Under the pieces are notes generated by a model. It was not told where the DNA came from. It saw nothing but the letters and a program-made list of their open reading frames with translations, and searched no databases. A stretch of 64,000 nt of DNA from Diadema setosum (lineage: Eukaryota > Echinodermata > Echinoidea > Diadematoida > Diadematidae), in contig NC_092701.1 of NCBI RefSeq assembly GCF_964275005.1, positions 10,163,453-10,227,452 on the forward strand. Reading direction: 5' to 3'. Of the stretch, positions 46,101 to 53,213 are shown one piece after another. How positions within the stretch are numbered: position 1 is the stretch's first letter; every line of letters begins with the position of its first letter. The position numbers and the translations under genes are program-made.

Positions 46101-47027
46101 ATTAGACTGTAGTTTCAAGTTTGTTCATAGCAAATCCAGGGGTGCCCCTCTTGGGGGCGGGGGGGGGGGGGGGGGGGGAGGGGGGGGGGAAGGTCCAAAT
46201 GGGGGCCTGAATTGTACATTTTCATCTTCTTCCTGAAAACCTCATGATGGATTTTCATCAAATTTGGCAGGTAGCATCCCTAGGGGGTCAGGATCTCAAT
46301 TTATCAAAATGGGCACCATGCCCCACCCAGAGGGCCCCAGGGGGCCCCCAATCCCCCCAAATTAAGGAATCTTAAACAATTTGGGCCCTTATTGTACATT
46401 TTCATCTTCTACTTGAGAATGCCTGGTCAAATTTTAGTAGAGCTGTGAATAATTTAGATTAGTGACTGCGTGAAAGGTGAACTTGCGATACTCAGGTGAG
46501 CGCTAGACCCGCGGGTCTCTTGTTCTTCCATAGTTTTACTCTAAAATTAAGAAATAAAATACTGAACAATCTAGAAGATGACATTATGTTGCTTTTGAAT
46601 GATAAAAAGGATGATATGCTGTGTTATATGTATTGAAATGACATTCTTACACTTCTCTAGTGGAATGTAGAATGTTTGCTTGATTGATATCAATATTTTT
46701 AATCTGTCCATTCATCCACAAGGGTATCCTTTCTTTCACCTACCACAAGACCACACTTTTACTAATTGATTGACAAGTTGCATAAAACTTAGTGTAAGTC
46801 TTTAATTGTCTCTTTCCTTGCAGCATTGTGTCAAAGTTTTTGGAGCCCAGAGGTGTGTATTTGGTAGTGACTACCCCGTTTTCAAAATGGTAGGGGCCAC
46901 CTACCAGCAAGTGTATGATGCTCTCATGGAGTGCCTGCTAGACTGTACCACTCAAGAGGAACAGGAGGGTATTTTTGGGGAGAATGCCATCGCATTCTAT
47001 CAAATCAAAACAGCTCTTCAGAAGTAG
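23688..47027 (+). CDS. Amidohydrolase_2 / COG3618-type metal-dependent hydrolase (y4mH-like), 7 exons
   Basis: Joined coding exons (31, 168, 83, 158, 162, 67 and 204 nt) give a modelled 290-residue protein plus stop; all junctions use GT-AG and keep phase (1,1,0,2,2,0). Motifs in order: DAHVHFWD at about residues 7-14 with the HxH metal ligands H9 and H11; GWIDM near 84-88; GLRH at 110-113; NHLAKP at 169-174 with the conserved His; KLSG at 200-203; GSDYP at 237-241 with the catalytic Asp. This order and length (usual 280-320) are those of TIM-barrel hydrolases of the amidohydrolase_2 family, COG3618 branch, which includes L-fucono- and L-rhamnono-lactonases and Rhizobium y4mH. A sugar-lactonase role is inferred from the family. 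No signal peptide is seen, so it is probably cytosolic. Introns of 1.4-6.0 kb are packed with repeats. Start chosen as the only in-frame ATG that puts the HxH motif in place. Confidence 0.9.
23735..24179. mobile_element. hAT-like MITE in intron 1, 'GCGTGAGA' family
   Basis: ATTTATGC directly flanks both ends (23727-23734, 24180-24187): a perfect 8-bp target duplication. The ends are imperfect inverted repeats (GATGCCAAGTT against AGCTACCAAGTC). The inside carries GCGTGAGATCGTGAGAC motifs and a GAGGGAGGTGTCCACCCTCC hairpin. A second copy, inverted, is at 34581-34934. The insertion begins just after position +16 of intron 1. Confidence 0.85.
24188..25504. other. Intron 1, minor repeats only
   Basis: Contains a three-copy tandem of AAAGGCCTATGTTTGGC type at 24673-24732 and a fragment of the TGTGACC family at about 24818-24893. 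No exon or RNA gene is supported. Confidence 0.5.
25505..26313. repeat. AGGTCA-rich dispersed repeat A, 5'-truncated copy
   Basis: Matches the longer copy at 43185-44297 along most of its length (CATGGAACATAGTAT, CAGTGATTA, then GGAGAATCATGCATTATGGC near the end). Repeated AGGTCAAAGGTCA stretches occur at about 25554, 25708 and 25840. A (TTTG)n run follows the end. Non-coding. Confidence 0.75.
26314..27397. other. Intron 1, no gene seen
   Basis: T-rich and C-run sequence near 26400-26460, otherwise ordinary AT-rich intron. Short frames on both strands have no recognisable content. Confidence 0.45.
27398..27610. mobile_element. TACCGTAAAAGTGG MITE, copy 2, next to exon 2
   Basis: Begins TACCGTAAAAGTGGATATTT and ends with the inverse (CCACTTTTACAGTA). 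It is the same family as 23353-23565. Its right end is only 22 bp before exon 2, so the branch point of intron 1 probably lies inside or at the edge of the MITE. Confidence 0.8.
27633..27800 (+). CDS. Hydrolase coding exon 2
   Basis: Acceptor TCATAG, then AT completing His11, then FWDLKRFGYLWPS and on to NNTVAET. Ends in phase 1 at donor GTGAGT. FWD directly after HxH is typical of the family. Confidence 0.93.
27801..28934. other. Intron 2, left part, no gene seen
   Basis: AT-rich intron with a TG run at about 28676-28692. No repeat family recognised apart from short ACATGTA motifs. Confidence 0.45.
28935..29968. mobile_element. TGTGACC element, copy 2, interrupted and truncated
   Basis: Starts GATGTGACCTTGCACCACA and follows the family sequence (GGGATCATAACACAAATGGG, CTTGAATAGACCCTGTACTT) to TACATCATTTTAA. 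It is interrupted at 29020-29433 and stops where the piggyBac-like element starts; its far end is not seen. Confidence 0.75.
29020..29433. mobile_element. MITE with AGGNTGCGTTTAT ends
   Basis: Left end AGGGTGCGTTTAT and inverted right end AGGCTGCGTTTAT. Inside are repeated GATAAACGCAAAGCTGTTTT and GGCTTTGGAAAG motifs. The uninterrupted copy at 44.6 kb shows the empty target sequence (ACTGAGTCAATC). Confidence 0.7.
29969..30330. mobile_element. piggyBac-like MITE, truncated copy
   Basis: TTAA followed by CCCTAAAAGGACC, a G run, then CCCCCTCGACGTTTCGCGCT and GCGAGGCTTCTTGAC, the same order as the complete copy at 52253-53029. The right half and terminal repeat are missing. Its target TTAA is intact and empty in sibling TGTGACC copies. 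Confidence 0.7.
30331..30789. other. Possible retroelement fragment, no gene
   Basis: At about 30496-30530 the motif CTGACGAAGATTC, TGCTA, GGATCGAAAGC occurs, a layout often found near ends of retroelements in invertebrates and loosely like a hammerhead core. No reverse transcriptase frame is present. Confidence 0.25.
30790..31110 (-). repeat. GTCGGTCTCGTGGGC minisatellite, copy 2 (inverted)
   Basis: The inverse of the array at 32.4-32.9 kb: CACGAGACTGACAC, then several AGTCATACAGCCCAC units, then CACGAGACCGACA units, and finally the shared flank AACAGCGCCACCTATC and TATAGGGTGTCC. Orientation is opposite to copies 1 and 3. Confidence 0.8.
31195..31398. repeat. Poly-A run and right-end fragment of a TGTGACC element
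   Basis: A run of about 30 A at 31195-31224 is followed by the terminal 150 bp of the TGTGACC family (CAGTCCTCACACAAAATCAG, then TGAGGTGCACGGTCACAT). The left part of that copy is absent. Confidence 0.65.
31399..32404. other. Intron 2, no gene seen
   Basis: AT-rich sequence with T runs, G runs at about 32146-32158 and 32236-32246, and a C run at 32314-32328. Low-complexity frames here are artefacts. Confidence 0.45.
32405..32872 (+). repeat. GTCGGTCTCGTGGGC minisatellite, copy 3 (complete)
   Basis: Flank with CATGGAACACCCTGTACAGG and ACATGTAGATGGCGC, then about eight units of 29-31 bp, then the shorter TGACTC-type units, ending GTGTCGGTCTCGTGGGATG. It serves as the uninterrupted reference for copy 1. 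Confidence 0.85.
32873..33662. other. Intron 2, right part, no gene seen
   Basis: Ordinary AT-rich intron. The longest frame (33212-33526) has no recognisable domain or splice context. Confidence 0.4.
33663..33765. mobile_element. Short palindromic MITE before exon 3
   Basis: TTCGCGTGCATTTTAATTT and the inverted AAATAAAAATGCACGCGAA form the arms, with TAGTGTA and TACAGTA at the outer ends. It finishes 38 bp before exon 3. Confidence 0.7.
33804..33886 (+). CDS. Hydrolase coding exon 3
   Basis: Acceptor GCATACAG, AC completes Asp67, then WVLDMATRHQC and GVVGWIDM to APGSE in phase 0. Donor GTGAGA. An earlier GT (CACCAG/GTAGTG) was rejected because it brings a stop after joining. Confidence 0.9.
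33887..34259. other. Start of intron 3, no gene seen
   Basis: A T run at about 34102 and ordinary AT-rich sequence. Confidence 0.4.
34260..35285. repeat. Dispersed repeat family R, copy 2 (split by a hAT-like MITE)
   Basis: Matches the copy at 59.6-60.5 kb closely (TTAAGTTCCAGATTTTGGT, CAGAGCTCTGCCGACTAG, TAGCTGTGATAGTGGAATTT). It is interrupted at 34581-34934. Confidence 0.75.
34581..34934. mobile_element. hAT-like MITE, 'GCGTGAGA' family, inverted copy
   Basis: Starts CAGAGCTACCAAGT and ends ACTTGCCATCCCTG, inverted repeats of about 14 bp with mismatches. GAATACC lies directly outside both ends (34574-34580, 34935-34941). The related copy R at 59.6 kb has no insertion here. Confidence 0.8.
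35305..35542. repeat. Near-perfect palindrome, about 238 bp
   Basis: CTAAAGCAGATTATAAACAA, then AGTACTCTGAACAAAAAACA and on to GAACAAGGATGATAATATAA, reads back in inverse up to 35542, with a partial local duplication (ATTATATTATCATCCTTGTT twice) next to the centre. Confidence 0.9.
35543..35965. repeat. End of intron 3, (TG)n at 35752-35779
   Basis: The only clear feature is the TG run; the rest is intron leading to the acceptor GGAATGCAG. Confidence 0.7.
35966..36123 (+). CDS. Hydrolase coding exon 4
   Basis: Acceptor AATGCAG, then VDAELERLSRNPLFLGLRH and on to LTFDLLL, ending in AG (phase 2) at donor GTACGA. GLRH is the conserved G-x-R block of the family. Confidence 0.93.
36317..37013. 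mobile_element. TGTGACC element, full-length copy 3
   Basis: Starts TATGTGACTGTGCATCACA and ends with the inverse, GCATGACAAAACC side reading TGCACAGTCACA. It keeps the uninterrupted CATCATTTTAAAGCTTAG site near 36930 that is occupied by the piggyBac-like MITE in copy 2. Confidence 0.8.
37014..38351. other. Intron 4, no gene seen
   Basis: Includes one stray unit of the GTGGGCAT repeat (about 37765-37805: AACCCATGTGGGCATACTC). Otherwise ordinary intron; short frames lack recognisable content. Confidence 0.45.
38352..39210. repeat. Element made of inverted 'GACATTTGTGGTTGACG' minisatellite
   Basis: The left end (AGAGCCCACAAATGTC, ACCACAAATGTCATAAC) and right end (TTATGACATTTGTGGT, TTTTTGTGGACTCTA) are inverse. 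The right half has about ten units of 20-25 bp. A G/C-run element (38455-38620) is nested in the left part. Non-coding. Confidence 0.75.
39330..40930. repeat. Degenerate 'TGCCCATGTGGGC' array, interrupted
   Basis: Units with AAATGGGCAAACCCA, AACTTGCCAATATGGGACC and AATGCCCATGTGGGC recur at irregular spacing of about 60-120 bp over 1.6 kb. The TGTGACC copy at 39880-40545 is inserted in it. Apparent frames here are repeat-driven. Confidence 0.8.
39880..40545. mobile_element. TGTGACC element, full-length copy 4
   Basis: Starts ATGTGACCGTGCATCAC and ends GTGATGCAGGGTCACAT, clean inverted ends, with minisatellite sequence continuing on both sides. Confidence 0.85.
40931..42095. other. End of intron 4, no gene seen
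   Basis: Ordinary intron with T runs near 41677. It ends in the acceptor TCACTCCTCAG. Confidence 0.45.
42096..42257 (+). CDS. Hydrolase coding exon 5
   Basis: First base completes Arg147, then PHTLHYAKEIATEFPKLRL, then INHLAKPKIRDREFDSW, to NPNVFVK and CT. Donor GTGAGT. H170 of NHLAKP is the family's conserved strand-5/6 metal or catalytic histidine. Confidence 0.94.
42738..43160. mobile_element. GGGCC(A/G)TGACGCGAGAAA MITE in a (TA)n run
   Basis: 42738-43056 starts GGGCCATGACGCGAGAAAA and ends with the inverse (TTCTCGCGTCACGGCCC). TATATA sequence lies on both sides, and a pure TA run continues to about 43160. The element evidently inserted into a TA microsatellite. Confidence 0.8.
43185..44297. 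repeat. AGGTCA-rich dispersed repeat A, long copy
   Basis: Starts near ATGCCTCCGGAGTGGTGCC, followed by (GTCC)n, then several sections of about 200 bp each carrying AGGTCAAAGGTCA-type motifs, ending GGCGGAGGCATACCAGTCGC. It is homologous to 25505-26313. The end pairs CCGGAGGCAT and GGCGGAGGCAT. Confidence 0.8.
44555..44888. mobile_element. TGTGACC element, copy 5, truncated
   Basis: Starts TTATGTGACCATGCATCACA and follows the family to about CTGCTGCTTTGAAATG, where the next repeat takes over. It preserves the empty site for the 29020-29433 MITE. Confidence 0.75.
44889..45256. repeat. AGGTCA-rich dispersed repeat B, truncated copy
   Basis: Two units of about 160 bp with TTTCGATTATGGCTC, CCAAACTTGGATGGTAGATG and CAAGGTCAAAGGTCA, ending GGCACTTGCCTTGTCTT. 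The long copy is at 49249-50321. Confidence 0.8.
45310..45376 (+). CDS. Hydrolase coding exon 6
   Basis: Acceptor TTCTCCAG, first G completes Leu201, then SGMVTEADPENWKP, SDLKPYVH in phase 0, donor GTAAGA. LSG(M) after FVK is characteristic of the COG3618 branch. Confidence 0.92.
45425..46523. repeat. Dispersed repeat C (AGCTCACCTGAGC... GACCCGCGGGTCTC)
   Basis: Begins AGCTCACCTGAGCCAAAGGC with a CGTCCGGCGTCCGTCGTGCG run, then three units of about 300 bp (ACATTTTCATCTTCTTC, CATCAAACTTGGCAGGTAGC, then GGGGCCC with G runs), and ends AGGTGAGCGCTAGACCCGCG. It begins 49 bp after the exon 6 donor. Non-coding. Confidence 0.8.
46824..47027 (+). CDS. Hydrolase coding exon 7 (terminal)
   Basis: Acceptor TTCCTTGCAG, then HCVKVFGAQRCVFGSDYP, and on through EGIFGENAIAFYQI to LQK and TAG. 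GSDYP carries the conserved Asp; IFGENAIAFY is the usual family end (xNAxxFY). Confidence 0.95.
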   Translation, partial: HCVKVFGAQRCVFGSDYPVFKMVGATYQQVYDALMECLLDCTTQEEQEGIFGENAIAFYQIKTALQK

Positions 47028-47178
47028 ACCACATCAGTATATTAGCTGGGTGTGCTTGTTTCATCAGGGAAATGTTGATCTTTGTAAATCTTCTTTGTGC
47101 CTGAAATTATTTGCAATGATTAGTATTTAAAGTGAGTTTTGCATTATTCTGTCGAAACAAAAGATAAATACATGTAGC

Positions 47179-47184
47179 AATAAA
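47179..47184 (+). terminator. Likely poly(A) signal of the hydrolase gene
   Basis: AATAAA 152 nt after the stop codon, the first consensus signal downstream. Confidence 0.6.
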
Positions 47185-48387
47185 AAAGAAATTTTATCAT
47201 GCATAAGCATTATGCTTTGGGACCTTCATAGGAGTGACTGTGGACAAATTTGTTGGCACTTGCTCCCCTCCCATCATGGAGTTGATTTCAGCACAATAAA
47301 ATCCAGCCGTGGTGCTCTTGTTTTGTAAAATGTTTTGTAAAATCATCCATTTATACGGAGACGTACAAAATCTTTTTTTTTTTAAAGCAAAAAAACAAAA
47401 CAAAACAAAAAAACGTTGAGGAAGCGTTCTGAAAACGTGTTTGCTGGGTACTCTTTCCAAAAATTTAGTATTTAAATGAGAATATATGCCCAATATTGCA
47501 TGTCATGTAAATTACGTCCTGTTACCTTTGACACAGAGGTAATGATTTGGTTACATGCTTTTACCATGCCATCGTGACAATCATATAGTCCAGTACTGTG
47601 TGCTAGAGGCAATGGTTGTGTGAATGTTATGGGAGTAGGAGGTGAGACGAAATGTACTTGACATTTCAAACTGACTTGCAGGTCAACTCTTGCCTAAATT
47701 CATCTTGTACAGTTTACGCGCTTCCTGTTGCAAGCTGTCATTTCTTGCCCTATTTTAGCCTCACCCTGTCACCACCTTCAGTACCTCTGCACTCCCTTCA
47801 TTTCCTGCACAAGTTTCTCCCCGTATGACCCTTTGCCTGAAACTCCTTAAACTCTATACCTTCCTCTTCTCTCACTTGATTTCTCTCATACACTGTGAAC
47901 TCAGTTCTCTTCAGAACTGTTAATCATATAGACATGGTAGACTATAAACTTGAAATGCAGTGTAAGATACATTGTATTTTTGACTGAAGTTGTAGATAAA
48001 GGGAATTTTAATGTACCAATGCATGAAATCTAGGAGAGCTACCACATCAGAGGCAGTAAGCAGCTGAAGTTAACTTGATGTCAAAAGGTAATATTTCTTT
48101 ACCTTGACTTTTATGATAGCGCCAAATGAAATACTGTAGAAGATTTTCAATGTTGACATGAAATGTTTTTATCAATGTGCAGTATTTGTTCTTGATTTAC
48201 ATTGTTAATGAATATATAAATGTAATGAAGAGTCTTAAATAATAATCCTACCATGAATGGGTTCTGTAAAAATAAGAGTAGGGGCTGTAATGTAACATGC
48301 TGTCACTGATCATGTTTAATTTATGCATGGTCACCATAGAATGTGAATGTGACAACGGACATAATTTTCTGCATATCCAATATTATA
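47185..48387. other. Downstream of the hydrolase gene, no gene seen
   Basis: AT-rich intergenic sequence. Short minus-strand frames between 47197 and 47669 show no motif. Confidence 0.45.
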
Positions 48388-49120
48388 TAACTCATGTATA
48401 GAATCCTCTCATCTGATTGGTTAAAAGCGGAGTCATGAAAATAGCTGTGCCCCATTTTTTATTTACTGTGCCCGGCACCGGGGCACAGTAAATCAACTGT
48501 GCCCTGTAAATAGGTTTGGAGACAGTCGCGACCCCGTACACATAGATCGCTCATATGTACGCACCAATGATACGACCGCCGCGCATTCGATCAGCGTGCT
48601 GTAATAAGAGACTAGTGGTCACTGTGCCCTGTAAATAGGTATGTTTGGAGATAGTCGCAACCCCATACACTGTACACATAGATGATCACTCATATGTATA
48701 ATGTACGCACCAATGATACGACTGCCGCGCTGTCGATCAGCATTGATTACAAGTGCTGTAAAAGAGACTAGAATCTATATTTTCGGTATATAAAACAAAT
48801 AATGACTGCTTGATATTCGGGGCACAGTTAAAATTATGGGCCCAAGGCGATGTGAAAACCGTAACTATGCCCGAAGTAAAGCTGAGGGCATGGTTATGGT
48901 TTTCACATCACCGAGCAGTCACATCACTCATAGCAGTCATTATTTGTATATTATATACCTCATTGTATATAGAATCCTCTCATCTGATTGGTTAAAGATG
49001 ATCACTTGGTGATGTGAAAACCATAACCATGCCCTCAGCTTCGCTTCGGGCATAGTTACGGTTTTCACATCACCTTGGGCCCATTATTTTAACTGTGCCC
49101 CTCATAGCAGTCATTATTTG
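48388..49120. repeat. Composite repeat with tandem and inverted parts
   Basis: Two tandem units of about 120-155 bp start with ACTGTGCCCTGTAAATAGGT (about 48500 and 48620). They are followed by an inverted pair, GGGCACAGTTAAAATTATGG at about 48821 and its inverse at about 49085, each with GATGTGAAAACCGTAACTAT. TAGAATCCTCTCATCTGATT occurs at the start and again at about 48970. Confidence 0.75.
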
Positions 49121-49200
49121 TATACTAGTACATGTACAGTATTGCCACAGGGCATGTTACAAAACTCTTAGTTCAAAGGCAGACTGGAAAATTGCTGCAC

Positions 49201-50445
49201 AGTGGACTCCTGTTATAATGGCTTCCCTGGGACCGGCAGTTTTTGTCGAGCCCACCGGAGGTGAGGGGGGAACTAAGGGATCGCCTGCGGCGTCTGTCTG
49301 TCCGTCCGTCCGTCCGTCCGTCGGTCCGTCCGTCGTCTGTCCATAACGCTACAAAAACTTCAATAACTCTTTACTCTGGGCTTCAATTGCAATCAAACTT
49401 CGAGGGAAGAGGAGTCATACAAAGTTTCACATTTTACCATGTATGAAGGTCACCTCAAGGTCAAAGCTCACAGGCAGTGGTCAATGAACTTTAGGGCCCA
49501 ATGTTAAATTTTTATGGCGCGTTTCTATTATGGTTCGTAACTTTTGATCCATAACTCCATGTGTGACCAAACTTGGATGGTAGATGTCCCTTGGGGAGTG
49601 GATGGTCACCACAAGGTCAGTGGTCACAAGCATTGGTCAACAAACTTTTAGAGCCCAATGTTAAGTTTTTATGGCGCGTTTCTATTATGGGTCATAACTT
49701 TTGATCCATAGGTCCGTTTGTGACTAAACTTGGATGGTAGATGTCCCTTGGGGAGTGGATGATCACAAGGTCAAAGGTCACAAGCAGGGGTCAACAAACT
49801 TTTAGAGCCCAATGTTAAGTTTTTATGGCGCATTTCTATTATGGGTCATAACTTTTGATCCATAGGTCCGTTTGTGGCTAAACTTGGATGGTAGATGTCC
49901 CTTGGGGAGTGGATGATCACTACAAGGTCAAAGGTCACAAGCAGGGGTCAATGAACTTTTAGAGCATTTCTATTATGGGTCATAACTTTTGATCCATATG
50001 TCTGTTTGTGACCAAACTTGGATGGTAGATGTCCCTTGGGGAGTTGAAGGTCACCACAAGTTCAAAGGTCACAGACAGGGGTCAACAAACTGTTAGGGCC
50101 CAATGTTAAGTTTTTACCGCACATTTCGATTATGGCTCTTAACTTTTTATCCCTTTGTCCATTTGGGACCAAACTTGGATCATGGTAAATGTCCCTTGGG
50201 GAGTTGAAGGTCACCACCAGGTCAAAGGTCATAGGCGGGTCAATGAATTTCCGGGAATTAGATTAACATTAATTTCTTCTACGCGAATGGGCGAGACACA
50301 ATTTGGCACGTGCCTTGTCTTTCGTTATATCAAAATTTTGTTATAACCGTACATACCGTATAAATAATGAAAAACCATAGAGCGGATATTGTTGCGGTCT
50401 GATATTTTACTTCGTTATAACCATGTTCATTATAACTGGAGTGCA
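49201..50445. mobile_element. pogo/mariner-like MITE interrupted by repeat B
   Basis: AGTGGACTCCTGTTATAATG at the left and the inverted form at the right (TTATAACTGGAGTGCACT). The interior text TTTTTGTCG and TCGTTATATC abuts the insertion 49249-50321. GTTATAAC-rich ends like these are typical of pogo/Tigger-type MITEs. Confidence 0.6.
49249..50321. repeat. AGGTCA-rich dispersed repeat B, long copy
   Basis: AGCCCACCGGAGGTGAGG and a (GTCC)n run, then about six units of roughly 150-160 bp: GGCGCGTTTCTATTATGG, CCAAACTTGGATGGTAGATG, CTTGGGGAGTGGATG, CAAGGTCAAAGGTCACA. It ends GGGCGAGACACAATTTGGCA and CTTGTCTT. Inserted within the pogo-like MITE. Confidence 0.8.
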
Positions 50446-50689
50446 CTCACACCACTGTACTTAGTTTTTTTCAAAAGTTTTTGAATGACTAACAAAAATT
50501 TTATGTCAAATTAGTAAAATAGTATTTACTGCCAACAGATATATGCAAAGTACTGTATCCTATGAGGAACTTTATATGCACTAAACATTGGAAGCAAGGA
50601 GTTAATGTTGTCTGTGTATTTCCATGAGATTCAACAAATTGGACCATCGCAATTCCTTTTTGTTCACCTGAGTTTCATTCCTTGATTGA
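50446..50689. other. No gene seen
   Basis: Ordinary AT-rich sequence. Confidence 0.4.
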
Positions 50690-50975
50690 GAAGTACAGTT
50701 TGTTTTTGGTCCTTTTGACAAAACTCTGCATCATGTTCTCATTAGGCATGAATACTTCATATATCTTAGAAAACAGCAGCAAAAAGGTCTCTGATTGGTT
50801 TAATACTGTGACACAAGCAGACTCGCAAACTTTTTCACTTGCAAATGTTTGTTCATATACGTGTACATTGTATATGTGTTTTATACATGTATTACGTGTT
50901 TTTTATTATGATTATCATATTTTAAAGAATCTATATGATATTGGAAATAAAATTTGAATTGATTGAATTGAATTG
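50690..50975 (+). mobile_element. Possible 3' tail of a truncated non-LTR element
   Basis: GATATTGGAAATAAAATTTG followed by the short repeat (AATTGATTG/AATTG)n looks like a LINE 3' end with its terminal short tandem repeat. No reverse transcriptase sequence is present. Confidence 0.3.
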
Positions 50976-51575
50976 ATGTCAGAAATGAAGTATGTACAAT
51001 GTACACTGTACAATTGTATTGCAGTGATGGGTGTAACTTTAATACAGCTAATATATTGTACAGTCACCTTCCCTTGGAAAGTCCCTACTGCAAACATCTA
51101 ACTCCACAGTTTCAAGAAACGGATGCAGTATTTCCATTTATATTTCACATACAAATAAAAAAATTATTGAAGATTTATTTGTAGTCTTAGATGCTAACTT
51201 TATGTGATAATGATTGATATGTACAAGGGTGTACTGTGTTACTTTTTTTTTTTCAGGGAGACATGACTTATGAAACTAGTTTTTGTGAAATTTCGTTTCA
51301 CTTACAATTCCAAGTTTCAATAGAATTTCTCTAAACAAAATTAACGCTGAGTTGAGTTCATTCTTTTCCGCATGGATCAGCATTGACTCCATTCATAGTA
51401 ATCCTTCTCACATTGGTACAATGTACAATTTGTAAATGACTTATCCAATCAAAAAGAAAAAAAAAAGACAGGTGTGTATTATTCTATACATGTACGCAAT
51501 ACTGTAATTCAGTTTCAGATAAACAAGCCTAAAATTCCTCAATCTTTTTTTAATGTTTTTATTTCTTGTCCCTAC
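50976..51575. other. No gene seen
   Basis: AT-rich sequence with T runs at about 51243 and an A run at about 51455. Confidence 0.4.
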
Positions 51576-51730
51576 TTTCATAAAGCTGTTTGTAAAGTTA
51601 CGAACGACTTACGAGCGACTAGTGATCAGTTCTTGTGCTGAATTATTGAAATTCTGATAAGTATAGCACTTCAGAACTGATCACCAGTCGCTTGTAAGTC
51701 GTTTGTAACTCTACAAACAGCTTTATGAAA
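51576..51730. mobile_element. Fold-back MITE (TTTCATAAAGCTG... )
   Basis: TTTCATAAAGCTGTTTGTAA at the left and TTACAAACAGCTTTATGAAA-type sequence at the right are inverse, including ACGACTTACGAGCGACTAGT in the arms. CGGGGCCC follows the right end, as in many GGGCCC(C)G MITEs; a matching CCC is absent on the left. Confidence 0.75.
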
Positions 51731-52248
51731 CGGGGCCCAGGTACATGTAGTAAACAATGATCAAATCCTGTACAGTATGTATTTGTGAACAATTCCCAAT
51801 AGATGCATGAGTTCCCCCCCCCCCAAAAAAAAAAAAAAAAAAACAAAATCAAGGTGTACATGTAGGTCCCTTGTAGGCCCTGTATGAAATAATCAAATTA
51901 AGGATTCATTGTGTTTCATTAAGCAGACCAATCTGTCTCACTTCTGCCCTGAAATATGCAAGAAGGGTTTTCAGCTCTAACTTTGCTCAGAAGTCCTAAA
52001 AGAAAGACACCAGTTTCACCTCTCAAAAATTTCACCCGTTTTCTGAATCTACTCCATTAACAATGTAATCACTCAAATCTACATGTACATGTACATGTAT
52101 CAGGGTATCAGGCATGTTCAGCCTCCACCTGCAGTGTACTGTATTTTGCTGAAGGATTCACCCTCATCAACCATGCACTCTAACAAAGTAGGAGCTACAT
52201 TACGTATTTCTTAAACAGGCTGCTGTGGCTCTTTGTCACACCCTAAAC
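51731..52248. other. No gene seen
   Basis: Includes a C run plus A run at about 51816-51842 and a (TACATG)n stretch near 52081-52099. Confidence 0.45.
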
Positions 52249-52252
52249 TTAA

Positions 52253-53029
52253 CCCTAAAAGGGCCGGGGGGGGGGGGGGGGGCGGAATCCGCCCCCCCCC
52301 CCCCTCGACGTTTCGCGCTACAATTCTGTTACGCGAGAAGGCCTCGTCGCGAGGCTTCTTGACTTTGTTTGTTCAAGTCTCGCGCAACTTTTGAGACCAA
52401 ATTTGCGACGTCCGCGCGTACTTTTGCAAAGCCACGCCCATTTTTGTAACGGAATGTCGCCCCAAAACGGGCACTGTGATTTTGTGTACATTTCCTATGG
52501 AAAACAGTGCTCTGTCGTGAAAGTCATAAAAACCTGATTATTTTTACAATTGATCACTTTCATTGATTAGTTTTGTGCTAATTATGGTAGAAAAGTGGTC
52601 AGTGACAATTTCCAATGAAAAAACAAAGAAAAAACAAAAGTTGAAAAACAATGAAATACATAAGAAATTCTGAAAACAATAAAATACATAAGAATTGAAA
52701 TGAATTTTGGAAGTTTTTGTGATGTACAATCGTTGAATATGCTGCAACAGATTTACAGACCAAAAATTAGACTCTCAATGCTTTTAATTAGGCTAAAATA
52801 TGATCTTGAGCTTAATTTGCATAATTAATTAATTTAAATTAGAAATTGATTGTTTCAAAAAATCTTATGACACAATCTTGTAGATTATGACGCAGGTTTC
52901 ACGCATGCAAAATTTCATCGCGATCGCGCCACCGATGGCCGAGATCTCGGGGGGGGGGGGGGGGCGGAATCCATCCCCCCCCCCCCCCCCCGGCCTGAGC
53001 ATAGCCAAAAAAGCCTGGCCCCTTTAGGG
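52253..53029. mobile_element. piggyBac-like MITE, complete copy
   Basis: TTAA lies on both sides (52249-52252, 53030-53033). The ends are CCCTAAAAGGGCC and, inverted, CCCTAAAGGGGCC. Next to each end is a G run followed by GGCGGAATCC and a C run. The interior has CTCGACGTTTCGCGCTA and GCGAGGCTTCTTGAC. TTAA duplication and CCCT ends are piggyBac hallmarks. Non-autonomous. Confidence 0.82.
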
Positions 53030-53035
53030 TTAAAT

Positions 53036-53213
53036 CAGGGCTGCCAACATTTGAAACCAGTTGAGAGTGAGACTCCCATAGGCCAATGCTATAATTTAGG
53101 AGTCAAAATGAGTGAGATCAATAGAAATGCATGCAAATGAAATAAAGTTTTAGAGTGAGAAAGGACCAAAATGAGTGAGTCTCACTCTCAATGAGTGAGA
53201 GTTGGCAGCCCTG
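53036..53213. mobile_element. hAT-like MITE, CAGGGCTGCCAAC type
   Basis: CAGGGCTGCCAACATTT at the left and the inverse (GAGTTGGCAGCCCTG) at the right, 178 bp. The inside has GAGTGAGA/TCTCACTC motifs. The flanking 8-mers (GGTTAAAT, CTTTAATG) match only partly, so the duplication is not clean. It abuts the piggyBac-like element. Confidence 0.7.
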
